Shown: positions 55,438 to 63,768 of the stretch, piece by piece
Numbering within the stretch: position 1 is the first letter of the stretch
Layout of the letters: every line of letters starts with the position of its first letter
NCBI RefSeq assembly: GCF_024298925.1
Contig: NZ_CP101283.1
Span: 4,035,001-4,099,000, forward strand
Direction: 5' to 3'
Source: Phenylobacterium sp. LH3H17
GTDB taxonomy: Bacteria; Pseudomonadota; Alphaproteobacteria; Caulobacterales; Caulobacteraceae
Length of the DNA: 64,000 nt
Notes under the pieces: generated by a model
What the model was told of the DNA's origin: nothing
The model's input: the letters and a program-made list of their open reading frames with translations, nothing else
Databases searched by the model: none
Made by a program: the position numbers and the translations under genes

Positions 55438-55845
55438 ATGAACATCATTCAGCAGCTCGAAAAAGAAGAGCGCGACCGCCTGCTGGCCACCCGCGCCATT
55501 CCTGACTTCCAGCCGGGCGACACCGTCCGCGTCAACGTGAAGATCAAGGAAGGCGAGCGCGAGCGCGTCCAGGCCTATGAAGGCGTCTGCATCGCCCGTC
55601 AGGGCGGCGGCATCAACGAGAGCTTCACCGTCCGCAAGATCTCCTTCGGCGAGGGCGTGGAACGGGTGTTCCCGATTCACTCGCCGAACATCGACTCCAT
55701 CGAGGTGAAGCGTCGCGGCGTCGTCCGTCGCGCCAAGCTCTATTACCTGCGCGACCGTCGCGGGAAGTCGGCCCGGATCGCCGAGCGCCAGATGGGCGCC
55801 AAGGCCGACAAGGCCGAAGCGGCTCCGGAAGCCGCCGAAGACTAG
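55438..55845 (+). CDS. rplS: Ribosomal protein L19
   Basis: A 135-residue L19 that lies at the 30S-50S interface. The core [40 protein letters not shown] and [20 protein letters not shown] is standard. The C-terminus has a short acidic/Ala tail ([14 protein letters not shown]) like a reduced version of the S16 tail. ATG at 55438 has a GAAAGGA site upstream. A strong terminator follows the stop. Confidence 0.97.
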   Translation: MNIIQQLEKEERDRLLATRAIPDFQPGDTVRVNVKIKEGERERVQAYEGVCIARQGGGINESFTVRKISFGEGVERVFPIHSPNIDSIEVKRRGVVRRAKLYYLRDRRGKSARIAERQMGAKADKAEAAPEAAED

Positions 55846-55869
55846 ACCCTTCGGACAATACGACCTTCC

Positions 55870-55906
55870 AGCGGCGGCCGTGGCGACACGGCCGCCGCTT
55901 TCGTTT
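55870..55906 (+). terminator. Rho-independent terminator after rplS
   Basis: A perfect 12-bp stem AGCGGCGGCCGT / ACGGCCGCCGCT with a 6-nt loop is followed by TTCGTTT, 24 nt after the rplS stop. It separates rplS from the next, independently regulated unit. Confidence 0.92.
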
Positions 55907-55929
55907 CCGCTTGCCATCTGGCTCAAAAC

Positions 55930-55954
55930 AGTCACTCTTATTATTAGAGTTACT
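55930..55954 (+). promoter_or_regulatory. 25-bp AT-rich inverted repeat, probable HxlR operator
   Basis: AGTCACTCT (55930-55938) and AGAGTTACT (55946-55954) form an inverted repeat with one mismatch in nine, around the spacer TATTATT. The centre contains a possible -10 (TATTAT). It lies 14 nt before the ATG of the ferredoxin-SCP2 gene and just after the rplS terminator. The HxlR regulator gene two genes on is the natural candidate to bind it; this is inference. Confidence 0.65.
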
Positions 55955-55968
55955 AAGCGGGACCGCCA

Positions 55969-57297
55969 ATGAGCCTCGAAGACCATCCCACCGTCCGCCG
56001 CGCGCGGGCGGCCGCCAAGCTCCCGGTCGACGCCCAGCCCCTGTCGGCGGAATGGCTGAAGGCCCTGGCCCGGAAGCACGGCGCCGACGACGTGGGCCTG
56101 GTCGAGGTCGGCCGCGCCGAGCTCGCCGACCAGCTCAGCTACATCCGTCAGGTCTATCCGCAGACCCGCGCCCTGCTCGCCTTCGTGGTGCGTATGAACC
56201 GCGAGCCCGTCCGCTCCCAGGTCCGCTCGGTGGCCAACCAGGAATTCCACGCCGTCTATGACGAGGTGAACGAGACCGCCCGCGCCATCGTCCGCGCCCT
56301 GGACGAGGCCGGCGTGCCGGCCTGCAACGCGGTGGCCGCATTCCCCATGGAGGTGCAGCTTCCCGGGCGCGGCTGGATGGTGGCCCACAAGCCGGTGGCG
56401 GTGGCCGCGGGCCTGGGCAGGATCGGCGTCCACCGCAGCGTCATCCACCCGAAGTTCGGCTCCTTCGTCCTGCTGGGCACGGTGCTGATCGGGGCGGAGG
56501 CCGACGCCTACGACCAGCCGATCGACTACAACCCCTGCCTGGGCTGCAAGCTGTGCGTGGCCGCCTGCCCGGTGGGGGCGCTGAAGCCCGACGGCGGCTT
56601 CGATTTCGTCACCTGCTACACCCACAACTATCGGGAGTTCCTCGGCAACTTCTCCGACTTCGTCGGCGCCGTGGTCGAGAGCAAGGACATGAAGACCTAT
56701 CGGGAGCGGTTCTCGGACGGCGAGACCACGTCGATGTGGCAGTCGCTGTCCTTCAAACCAGGCTACAAGGCGGCCTATTGCATCGCCGTCTGTCCGGCGG
56801 GCGAGGACGTGATCAACCCGTTCCTCGAGGACCGCCCCGGCTACATGGAGCGGGTGCTGAAGCCGCTGACCGACAAGCGCGAGACGCTCTACGTCCTGCC
56901 CGGATCGGACGCGGAGAAGTACGCCGCAGACCGCTTCCCCCATAAGCCCCTCAAACGGGTCCGCCGCACCCTGCGCACCACCTCGGTCAATTCGTTCCTC
57001 GCCCAGGTCCCGCTGGCCTTCCAGCGCGGCCGCGCCAAGGGCCTGGCGGCCGTCTACCACTGGACCTTCACGGGCCAGGAGGAGGCCAAGGCCACCATCC
57101 GTATCGAGAACCAGAAGATCGTCGTCCAGGCGGGCCATCGAGGCGAGGCCCAGGTCAAGGTCACCGCCGACGCCAAGACCTGGATCGACATCATGAACCG
57201 CGAATACGGCCTGCTCACCGCCATCGTGCTGCGTAAGGTGCGGGTGAAGGGCGAGATGGCGCTCTTCCGCGCCTTCGGGCGCTGCTTCCCCGGCTGA
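55969..57297 (+). CDS. QueG/reductive-dehalogenase-like ferredoxin protein fused to an SCP2 domain
   Basis: A 442-residue fusion. Residues about 25-185 resemble the N-terminal domain of QueG-like or reductive-dehalogenase-like proteins (NAVAAFPMEVQLPGRG, AAGLGRIGVHRSVIHPKFGS). A [4Fe-4S] motif follows at C190, C193, C196 and C200 (NPCLGCKLCVAACPVGAL). A second, incomplete cluster signature has C216 and C271-x3-C275-P. From about 360 to the end lies an SCP2 sterol/lipid-carrier domain (VYHWTFTGQEEAKATIRIEN, AQVKVTADAKTWIDIMNREY, VKGEMALFRAFGRCFPG). The fusion suggests redox chemistry on a lipid-like substrate, by inference. The HxlR gene follows 10 nt later. Confidence 0.8.
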   Translation: MSLEDHPTVRRARAAAKLPVDAQPLSAEWLKALARKHGADDVGLVEVGRAELADQLSYIRQVYPQTRALLAFVVRMNREPVRSQVRSVANQEFHAVYDEVNETARAIVRALDEAGVPACNAVAAFPMEVQLPGRGWMVAHKPVAVAAGLGRIGVHRSVIHPKFGSFVLLGTVLIGAEADAYDQPIDYNPCLGCKLCVAACPVGALKPDGGFDFVTCYTHNYREFLGNFSDFVGAVVESKDMKTYRERFSDGETTSMWQSLSFKPGYKAAYCIAVCPAGEDVINPFLEDRPGYMERVLKPLTDKRETLYVLPGSDAEKYAADRFPHKPLKRVRRTLRTTSVNSFLAQVPLAFQRGRAKGLAAVYHWTFTGQEEAKATIRIENQKIVVQAGHRGEAQVKVTADAKTWIDIMNREYGLLTAIVLRKVRVKGEMALFRAFGRCFPG

Positions 57298-57307
57298 GAC
57301 GTATCCG

Positions 57308-57817
57308 ATGCGCGCCAAGTCCTTTTCCGGAATGACCTGCTCCATCGCCGGGGCCATGGAGGCCATCGGCGACAAGTGGGGGATGCTGCTGCTCCGCGAC
57401 CTGTTCCTGGGGCTCAGCCGCTATGACGACCTGCGAACCTCCACCGGCATGCCGACCACAACCCTTGCCGAGCGGCTGAAGCACCTCGAGGCCACCGGGC
57501 TCGCCGAGCGCCGCCGGTACCAGGACCGGCCGCCGCGCTTCGAATACCTGCTGACCGCCAAGGGCCGCGACCTCTGGAAGGTGACCACGGCCCTGCGCGA
57601 ATGGGGCGACCGCTGGGACACCTCGGGCCTGGGTGCGCCGACCGTGCTGCTGGTCGACCGCGAGACCGATCGGCCGGTGAAGCTCGCCCTGGTCGACACC
57701 GAGAGCGGCGAGGTCGTGCCCGCCGGTCGCGCCGAGGCCCGACCGGGCCCCGCCGCCGACGAGCTGGTCCATTTCCGTTTCAGCCGACGCCCTCCGGGAA
57801 AGGAGCGCGCGCCATGA
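57308..57817 (+). CDS. HxlR-family transcriptional regulator
   Basis: A 169-residue winged-helix regulator. The HxlR core is clear: MTCSIAGAMEAIGDKWGMLL, with the conserved Cys11 at the N-terminus that in relatives senses quinones or electrophiles; LRDLFLGLSRYDDLRTSTGM; TTTLAERLKHLEATGLAERR; and FEYLLTAKGRDLW. A C-terminal extension (about 105-169) is not typical. It probably controls itself and the ferredoxin-SCP2 gene from the AT-rich operator. Its stop overlaps the ATG of a 25-codon ORF. Confidence 0.88.
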   Translation: MRAKSFSGMTCSIAGAMEAIGDKWGMLLLRDLFLGLSRYDDLRTSTGMPTTTLAERLKHLEATGLAERRRYQDRPPRFEYLLTAKGRDLWKVTTALREWGDRWDTSGLGAPTVLLVDRETDRPVKLALVDTESGEVVPAGRAEARPGPAADELVHFRFSRRPPGKERAP

Positions 57818-57891
57818 GCGCCCACTTCTCCCGCCATTTCCGCGGCGACCCGGAGGCGGCCGTTCGCGCTGACCTGGCGGGTCGCGGCTAG
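57814..57891 (+). CDS. 25-codon ORF coupled to the HxlR gene
   Basis: A short frame encoding MSAHFSRHFRGDPEAAVRAD and five more residues. Its ATG overlaps the HxlR stop (ATGA), and its TAG shares the CTAG at 57888-57891 with the convergent LysR gene, the same tight tail-to-tail pattern as five other gene pairs here. It may be a small protein or the surviving 5' end of a truncated gene. Coding is plausible but unproven. Confidence 0.4.
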   Translation: MSAHFSRHFRGDPEAAVRADLAGRG

Positions 57892-58784
57892 ATCTCTCGG
57901 TTGGCCTCCGCCGAGAAGGCGCCCAGGCCCTCGACCAGATGGTCGAACATCAGGCGCATGCGTTTGCTGCCCTTCAGGTTCTCGTGCATGGCGATCCAGA
58001 TCTCGAGCCGGAAGGCGAAGGTCCCAGGCAGGATGTGCACAAGGCCGCTCATCCGGCCGAGGCGGTGCTGGCAGACCCCGATGCCGTAGCCGGCCCGCAG
58101 GAAGGCCAGCTGGGCGTTATCGCTGTCGCTGCGCAGGGCGAACATCTCGCGGCGGATCGGCCGGCCGATGTCCAGCCCGCCCGGTACGCTGACGTCGCGC
58201 TTGTCGTAGCCGATGATGGTGTGATCATCGAGGTCGTCCAGGGACCTGGGCGTCCCCGCCCGCTCCAGGTACTCGGCGGTGGCGTAGAAGCCGAAGTGCA
58301 GCTCTCCCACCCGGCGCGCGACGAGGGTGTTCTGGGTCGGCCGGGCCATGCGCACGGCGATGTCGGCGTCGCGCCGCGACAGGTCCTCGTTGCGGTTGGT
58401 CAGCACCAGTTCGAGATCGATGGTGGGATGGGCGATGCGGAATTCGGTGAGGATCCGCGGCATGGCCTCCACGCCCATGATCTCGCTGGCCGTGACCCGC
58501 ACCGTACCGCCCACGCCGTCGGCGCCGGAGGCGTCGCGCAGGGCCGCGGCGGCGGCCGAGGACATGTCCTCCAGGTGCGACCGCAGCTCGTTGGCCAGGT
58601 CAGTGGCGATCAGGCCCCGCGGGCTGCGCAGGAACAGCGGCGCGCCCAGCCGCCGTTCCAGCTCGTCGATGTGGCGGCCGAGCGTCGGCTGGGTCAGCCC
58701 CCGCGCGCGGGCCGCGGCGGAGAGCGAGCCGGCCTCAAGGACGGCATGCAGAGTCTGGAACAGGTCCCAGTCGGTTGAAGCCAT
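57888..58784 (-). CDS. LysR-family transcriptional regulator
   Basis: A 298-residue LysR regulator. The N-terminal HTH (DLFQTLHAVLEAGSLSAAAR, ARGLTQPTLGRHIDELERRL) is followed by a PBP-like ligand domain (VRVTASEIMGVEAMPRILTE, RRDADIAVRMARPTQNTLVA). It resembles the DNA-binding and effector domains of regulators of the CrgA/YafC group. The start lies in a run of overlapping ATGCATGCATG; the ATG used gives MASTDWDLFQ. It is divergent from leuC with a 72-nt gap; regulation of leuC is possible but not shown. Confidence 0.88.
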   Translation of the reverse strand: MASTDWDLFQTLHAVLEAGSLSAAARARGLTQPTLGRHIDELERRLGAPLFLRSPRGLIATDLANELRSHLEDMSSAAAAALRDASGADGVGGTVRVTASEIMGVEAMPRILTEFRIAHPTIDLELVLTNRNEDLSRRDADIAVRMARPTQNTLVARRVGELHFGFYATAEYLERAGTPRSLDDLDDHTIIGYDKRDVSVPGGLDIGRPIRREMFALRSDSDNAQLAFLRAGYGIGVCQHRLGRMSGLVHILPGTFAFRLEIWIAMHENLKGSKRMRLMFDHLVEGLGAFSAEANREI

Positions 58785-58856
58785 GCATGCATGAATAACC
58801 TATCCGGCTCGCTCGGCAATTGCGGCTGCTGGACTTTGGGCGTCTCACGGAACTAG

Positions 58857-60290
58857 ATGCCGCCCATGGTTGGCAAGACGCTTTACGACAAGATTTGGGA
58901 CGGGCACGTCGTCGACGAGACCGACGGCGAGGCGATCCTCTATATCGACCTGCACCTGATCCACGAGGTGACCACCCCGCAGGCCTTCGCCGGCCTCCGC
59001 TCGGCCCATCGTCCGGTACGGCGCCCCGACCGCACCCTGGCGGTCGCCGACCACAATATCCCGACCGAGGGCCAGGGCCTGGGCGTCGACGCCGTGGCCG
59101 ACGAGGAAGCCCGCCTGCAGCTCCAGACGCTCTATCGGAACGTCAAGGATAACGGCATCGAGTTCTTCCCGATGGGCGACATCCGCAACGGGATCGTCCA
59201 CGTGGTCGGCCCCGAGCAGGGCCGCACCCAGCCGGGCATGACCATCGTCTGCGGCGACAGCCACACCTCGACCCACGGCGCCTTCGGAGCGCTCGCCCAG
59301 GGGATCGGCACCTCGGAGGTCGAGCATGTGCTGGCCACCCAGACCCTGCGGCAGAAGAAGTCGAAGAACCTGCGGGTGACCATCGACGGGACCCCGGCGC
59401 CCGGCGTGGGCGCCAAGGATTTCGCCCTGGCGGTGATCGGCGCGATCGGAACGGCCGGCGGCACCGGCTCGGTCATCGAATTCGCCGGCGAGGCCATTCG
59501 CGGCCTGTCGATGGAAGGGCGGATGACTCTCTGCAACCTGACCATCGAGGGCGGCGCCCGCGCCGGGCTGGTGGCGCCGGACCAGAAGACCTTCGACTAC
59601 ATCATGGGCCGCCCGGCCGCGCCCAAGGGGGCCGCCTGGGAGATGGCGCTCTCCTACTGGAAGACGCTCTATTCCGACGACGACGCCGTCTTCGACCGCG
59701 AGGTCCGCCTGGACGCCGCCAAGATCGCGCCCCTGGTCACCTGGGGGACCAGTCCTGAGGACGTCATCGCGGTGACCGACGCGGTCCCCGCGCCCGAGAG
59801 CTTCGCGAGTCCCGACAAGCGCGCCTCGGCCGAGCGGGCGCTGGACTATATGGGCCTGGCCGCCGGACAGCCGATCAGCGACGCCAGGATCGATGTCGTC
59901 TTCATCGGCTCGTGCACCAACAGCCGCATCGAGGATCTGCGCGCCGCCGCCGGCGTCGTGCAGCATGCCTTCCTCCACGGCCGCCTGGTCGCCCCCCACG
60001 TGCGGGCCATGGTGGTGCCAGGCTCCGGCCTGGTGAAGGCCCAGGCCGAGGAGGAAGGCCTGGACGCCATCTTCAAGGCCGCGGGCTTCGACTGGCGCGA
60101 GCCGGGCTGTTCCATGTGCCTGGGCATGAACCCCGACCGTCTGGAGCCGGGCGAACGCTGCGCCTCGACCTCCAACCGTAATTTCGAAGGCCGTCAGGGC
60201 CGGGGCGGACGCACCCACCTGATGAGCCCGGCCATGGCCGCCGCCGCCGCCATCGCCGGCCATATCGTCGACGTCCGGGAGTTCCTCTGA
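58857..60290 (+). CDS. leuC: 3-isopropylmalate dehydratase large subunit
   Basis: A 477-residue [4Fe-4S] subunit that with LeuD isomerises 2-isopropylmalate to 3-isopropylmalate. The cluster ligands are C353 in [10 protein letters not shown] and C418 and C421 in [12 protein letters not shown], and the family motif [20 protein letters not shown] closes the protein. The start chosen is ATG 58857 ([15 protein letters not shown]); ATG 58866 is an alternative. It heads a tight run to 62793. The next gene begins one base after its stop. Confidence 0.96.
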   Translation: MPPMVGKTLYDKIWDGHVVDETDGEAILYIDLHLIHEVTTPQAFAGLRSAHRPVRRPDRTLAVADHNIPTEGQGLGVDAVADEEARLQLQTLYRNVKDNGIEFFPMGDIRNGIVHVVGPEQGRTQPGMTIVCGDSHTSTHGAFGALAQGIGTSEVEHVLATQTLRQKKSKNLRVTIDGTPAPGVGAKDFALAVIGAIGTAGGTGSVIEFAGEAIRGLSMEGRMTLCNLTIEGGARAGLVAPDQKTFDYIMGRPAAPKGAAWEMALSYWKTLYSDDDAVFDREVRLDAAKIAPLVTWGTSPEDVIAVTDAVPAPESFASPDKRASAERALDYMGLAAGQPISDARIDVVFIGSCTNSRIEDLRAAAGVVQHAFLHGRLVAPHVRAMVVPGSGLVKAQAEEEGLDAIFKAAGFDWREPGCSMCLGMNPDRLEPGERCASTSNRNFEGRQGRGGRTHLMSPAMAAAAAIAGHIVDVREFL

Positions 60291-60291
60291 C

Positions 60292-61023
60292 ATGGATCCG
60301 CGAGCCCGGTTTCTGCTCTGGTTCGGACTTCCGGTGCTCAGCGCGGGCCTCGGCGCCGCCATCGCCATCCTCACGGGGATCGTCGAAGGCTTCGACGTCG
60401 GCGGTCTGCGGCTGACGCCGCTGCTGGCCGTCGGCCTCTATGTGGCGGGGGCGGGCCTGGTCGCCGTGATCGTCCGCATGCGACAGAGCCAGCTGGCCCT
60501 GGGCGATCGCGAGCGGTTCGAGCGCCCCCTGGAGGCGGCCCTGGTGGCCATGTGCGCGCCATTCATAGTCGCGGGCCTGTGGGCGTTCGGCGCGAACCTG
60601 TTCAACGATTTCGGCAGCGTGAAGAAGGCCAGCGGCCAGATCGAGCGGGTTGAGGCCATCGGCGGCCTGCGCGCCCGCTACGCGCTCACCCTCGACAACG
60701 CCGTCCAACCCTATGTGCTGCCCTGCTACGGCCGGCCCAACTGCGGCCAGGCCGTGCCCCTGATGCGGCTGCCCAAGGGGGCGAAGGCCGACCTCTACCT
60801 GTCGCGCAACGAGGTCATCGGCATGACCGTCGACGACAAGAACGTGCTCAAGCCCTTCGGCCAGCGCGCCTGGCGCATCGTGGTCGACGGCGCGCTCCTC
60901 GTGCTGATGGTCCTCTACACCACCGCCTTCCTTTATACGGCGGCCAGCCTGCTTTGGCCGGAAGACGAGGACGAGGAAGAAGACGAGACGGCCTACGGCG
61001 GCTATCCGGGGCCGACCCGGTGA
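60292..61023 (+). CDS. Four-helix membrane protein of unknown function inside the leu operon
   Basis: A 243-residue protein with hydrophobic segments at about 8-28, 40-60, 80-100 and 202-222 and an acidic cytoplasmic tail (PEDEDEEEDETAYGGYPG). The loop between segments three and four (about 105-195) is soluble and contains two cysteines (LPCYGRPNCGQAV). The overall pattern is similar to DUF3592-like proteins, but I do not recognise a family with confidence. The GTG start of the next gene overlaps its stop, so it is translated as part of the leuC-leuD run. Confidence 0.7.
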   Translation: MDPRARFLLWFGLPVLSAGLGAAIAILTGIVEGFDVGGLRLTPLLAVGLYVAGAGLVAVIVRMRQSQLALGDRERFERPLEAALVAMCAPFIVAGLWAFGANLFNDFGSVKKASGQIERVEAIGGLRARYALTLDNAVQPYVLPCYGRPNCGQAVPLMRLPKGAKADLYLSRNEVIGMTVDDKNVLKPFGQRAWRIVVDGALLVLMVLYTTAFLYTAASLLWPEDEDEEEDETAYGGYPGPTR

Positions 61024-61886
61024 TCACCGGCCTTGATCACATCGCGCTCGCCGTCGCCGATCTCGACGCCGCGGTCGCCGGCTACACCGCCCTGCTGGGC
61101 CGGGCGCCCAACTGGATCGGCGGCGACGGCGGGGCGCGCCACGCCTGGTTCCAGCTCGGCAACATGGCCCTGGACGTCATCTCGCCCGCCGGCGACGGCG
61201 CCTTCGGGGGCGTCATCGCCAAGCACATCGAGACCCATGGCGAGGGGATCTGGGCCCTGGCCTTCACGGTGGAAGACGCCGAGGCCGCCCACGCCCTGGT
61301 CACCCGGCGCGGGATCGGGGCGGTCAAGCCGCACTCCACCCGCTCGACCCATGATGACGGGCGCAAGCGCTACTGGACCAACTTCTCGCTCGATGCGGCC
61401 GACACGGGTGGCCTGAACATACTGCTGGTGGGTCCGGCTCGCGACGGCTCGACCTGGCCTCTTTCCGAACCGGTGGGCGACGAGGCCGCCGCCACGCCCC
61501 TTCTGGACCACGTCGTGATCCACACCGCCAACCCCGAGCGCGCCGTCGCCGTCTATGGCGGCCGGCTGGGCCTCGACCTGCGGCTCGACCGCTCCAACCC
61601 CGATTGGGGGGTGCGCCAACTCTTCTTCCGCGCGGGGTCCGCCGTGGTCGAGATGGGCGCCAGCCTGAAGACCCCAGTCTCCGACGCCCCCGACCGGTTC
61701 GGCGGCCTGGCCTGGCGGGTCACCGACGCCGATGCCGCGCGGGCGCGCATCGCCGCGGCCGGCTTCGACGTCTCCGAGGTCCGCGCGGGCCGTAAGCCGG
61801 GCACCAAGGTGTTCACTGTCCGCTCGGGCGTCCCCGCCGCGCCGGCCCTGATGATCCAGCAAAACGCCGAGACCGCCGACCGATGA
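61020..61886 (+). CDS. VOC-family (glyoxalase/dioxygenase-fold) protein with two half-domains
   Basis: A 288-residue protein. Two VOC modules can be seen: residues about 3-130 ([20 protein letters not shown] ... [12 protein letters not shown]) and about 160-280 ([20 protein letters not shown] ... [13 protein letters not shown]). His and Glu residues at the expected metal positions are present in the first (DHIAL, LDVIS) and in part in the second (DHVVIH, VVEMG). The start is GTG at 61020, which overlaps the preceding TGA. The enzymatic reaction is unknown. It overlaps leuD by four bases. Confidence 0.82.
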   Translation: MITGLDHIALAVADLDAAVAGYTALLGRAPNWIGGDGGARHAWFQLGNMALDVISPAGDGAFGGVIAKHIETHGEGIWALAFTVEDAEAAHALVTRRGIGAVKPHSTRSTHDDGRKRYWTNFSLDAADTGGLNILLVGPARDGSTWPLSEPVGDEAAATPLLDHVVIHTANPERAVAVYGGRLGLDLRLDRSNPDWGVRQLFFRAGSAVVEMGASLKTPVSDAPDRFGGLAWRVTDADAARARIAAAGFDVSEVRAGRKPGTKVFTVRSGVPAAPALMIQQNAETADR

Positions 61887-62494
61887 AAGCCTTCACCCGC
61901 CTCGACGCCAAGATCGCTCCCCTGCCCCTGGCGAATATCGACACCGACCAGATCATCCCCAAGCAGTTCCTCAAGACGGTGGAGCGCGAGGGGCTGAGCA
62001 AGGGCCTGTTCTACGACCTGCGCTTCGACGAGCAGGGCCGCGAGAAGCCCGACTTCGTCCTCAACCGCCCGGAGTACAAGGGCGCCGGCGTCCTGGTGGC
62101 GGGCGATAATTTCGGTTGCGGCTCGTCTCGCGAGCACGCCCCCTGGGCGCTGATGGACTTCGGGATCGACTGCGTGATCTCTTCCAGCTTCGCCGACATA
62201 TTTTACCACAACTGCTTCCAGAACGGCCTGCTGCCCGTGGTGCTCAAGCCCGATGAGGTCCAGGACCTGATGGAGGAGGCCAAGGGCGGCAACCACATGG
62301 TCACCGTCGATCTCCAGGCCCAGACCGTGATCTCCCCCTCGGGGAAGACCTTCGCCTTCCAGATCGATCCGCAGCGCAAGGAGAAGATGCTGAAGGGCCT
62401 CGACGCCATCGGCGAGACGCTCCAGAAGGCGCCCTCCATCGACGTTTATGAGGGCCGGCGCGCGATCAGCCAGCCCTGGCTGGAACGGGCGTGA
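61883..62494 (+). CDS. leuD: 3-isopropylmalate dehydratase small subunit
   Basis: A 203-residue swivel-domain subunit that works with LeuC. The landmarks are [40 protein letters not shown] (the substrate-phosphate loop) and [20 protein letters not shown]. The ATG overlaps the VOC stop and its own TGA overlaps the GTG of the next gene. leuC and leuD are 1.6 kb apart because of two inserted genes. Confidence 0.97.
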   Translation: MKAFTRLDAKIAPLPLANIDTDQIIPKQFLKTVEREGLSKGLFYDLRFDEQGREKPDFVLNRPEYKGAGVLVAGDNFGCGSSREHAPWALMDFGIDCVISSSFADIFYHNCFQNGLLPVVLKPDEVQDLMEEAKGGNHMVTVDLQAQTVISPSGKTFAFQIDPQRKEKMLKGLDAIGETLQKAPSIDVYEGRRAISQPWLERA

Positions 62495-62793
62495 GCGTCA
62501 TCATCGCCGGCACGGTGCGAATCCCGCCCGAGAACCTGGAACGGTTCAGGCCGCACATGCTGGCCATGCTGACCGCCAGCCGCGCCGAGGACGGCTGCCT
62601 GGAATATTCCTACGCCCAGGACGTGGCCGAGCCCGGCCTGGTGCGGGTCTACGAGGTCTGGCGCGACCAGGCCTGCCTCGACACCCACTTCCAGACGCCG
62701 CACATGGCGACCTGGCGCAGCCACTGGCCGGAGTTCGGGGTCGCCGACCGGCGGCTCGTCCTGTACGAGACCGCCTCCGAGCGCGCGCTCTAG
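62491..62793 (+). CDS. Antibiotic-biosynthesis-monooxygenase (ABM) domain protein
   Basis: A 100-residue dimeric ferredoxin-like fold protein of the ABM/YgiN family of quinol monooxygenases. The segments [60 protein letters not shown] and the C-terminal strand are typical. GTG at 62491 overlaps the leuD stop, so it is co-translated with leuD. Its TAG shares CTAG 62790-62793 with the convergent ATP-grasp gene. Confidence 0.88.
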   Translation: MSVIIAGTVRIPPENLERFRPHMLAMLTASRAEDGCLEYSYAQDVAEPGLVRVYEVWRDQACLDTHFQTPHMATWRSHWPEFGVADRRLVLYETASERAL

Positions 62794-63626
62794 CCCAGCA
62801 GCACGCCGGCCAGGCGCTCCGCCGAGCCGGGCGCCAGCCCCATCAGCAGGTTCGGCTCGATCACCTCCAGCTCCATCAGCAGCGGACCCTTCGCCGAAGG
62901 CACGATGTCCACCCGCGCATAGGCCACGGGCTCGCCCACCGCCTCCAGCACGCGGGCGCCGAAAGCGAGCTCTCCGGCGCTCGGCGGATGGCGGACCGAG
63001 GCGGAATAGTCGATGCCGAAGGCGGACTTCAGGAAGGCGTGGCTGAACGCGCCGCCCAGGTAGACGAGGGAGCGTTCGCGCTCGGTCTCCACCGCGGCGA
63101 GATAGGGTTGGATCATGGCCTCGCGGGTCTCGGTCAAGCCAGCCAGATGGGCGCTGGCCTCTTCGGAAATCTGGCTGGCGGCGAACCGTTTGGTTCCGAA
63201 GGCGCCCCCGGAGATGGTCGGCTTGACCACCAGCTCGTCCCAGCCCCGATCCGCGCAAAGGGCGGCGAGATCGACGGTCTCGCCCTGGCGGACGAACACC
63301 GTCGGAACCACGGCGACGCCGCGGGCCTCCAGGTCGGCCAGGTAGCGCTTGTCCATGTTCCAGCGCAGCACGCGATGGGCGTTGACCAACCGGGTCTGCG
63401 ACGCCGCCAGGTCGAGCCAGGCGGCGAATTCCGCGATCCGGTGGAAGTAGTCCCAGGTGGAGCGGATCACCGTCACCGGCGCGGCGGACCAGTCAACCGC
63501 CGGGTCACTCCAGACCGCGAACCGCACCCGCGCGCCCGTGGCGCTCAGGGCCTGGGCCAGCAACTGATCGTCGGGCCCGCCGTCCGGCAGGGTTTCATAG
63601 GTGACCAGGGTCACATCGAACGACAT
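62790..63626 (-). CDS. ATP-grasp family ligase (DcsG-like)
   Basis: A 278-residue protein resembling ATP-grasp enzymes of the RimK/DcsG group, which form amide or similar bonds with ATP. The N-terminal pre-ATP-grasp domain (VTLVTYETLPDGGPDDQLLA), the RSTWDYFHRIAEF motif, the ATP-binding KPTISGGAFGTKRF and a final YARVDIVPSAKGPLLMELEV and EPNLLMG are all visible. The start at 63626 (MSFDVTLVTYE) has a GAGG site upstream; an ATG 11 codons further up (63659) lies in the AT-rich element. Substrates are unknown; cycloserine or peptide-tag chemistry is only a family precedent. Confidence 0.85.
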   Translation of the reverse strand: MSFDVTLVTYETLPDGGPDDQLLAQALSATGARVRFAVWSDPAVDWSAAPVTVIRSTWDYFHRIAEFAAWLDLAASQTRLVNAHRVLRWNMDKRYLADLEARGVAVVPTVFVRQGETVDLAALCADRGWDELVVKPTISGGAFGTKRFAASQISEEASAHLAGLTETREAMIQPYLAAVETERERSLVYLGGAFSHAFLKSAFGIDYSASVRHPPSAGELAFGARVLEAVGEPVAYARVDIVPSAKGPLLMELEVIEPNLLMGLAPGSAERLAGVLLG

Positions 63627-63639
63627 CGGCGAACCTCGT

Positions 63640-63670
63640 TGATATAATGATATAAGCATATCTTTATATG
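63640..63670. promoter_or_regulatory. AT-rich repeat element between the ATP-grasp gene and leuB
   Basis: A perfect tandem repeat TGATATAA-TGATATAA (63640-63655) overlaps two inverted repeats, GATAT-AAGC-ATATC (63649-63662, counting the flanking bases) and CATAT-CTTT-ATATG (63657-63670). The stretch is extremely AT-rich against 70 percent GC surroundings and lies in the 142-nt gap of a divergent gene pair, so it is a probable promoter/operator, with an unknown regulator. Confidence 0.55.
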
Positions 63671-63768
63671 ATTAACGGTCAAGCCGTGTTGTCGCGTCAG
63701 GCTTCCCGTGGCGGCGCACTTCCCCTAGGAGGTCGCCTCGCAACACGCGCCAGAAGAGGGCTCCCGCC

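Noticed and set aside
58776..58795. Overlapping ATGCATGCATG at the LysR start as a regulatory repeat
   Set aside because: A short, simple palindromic run that only offers alternative start codons; no second copy or known binding motif supports a function.
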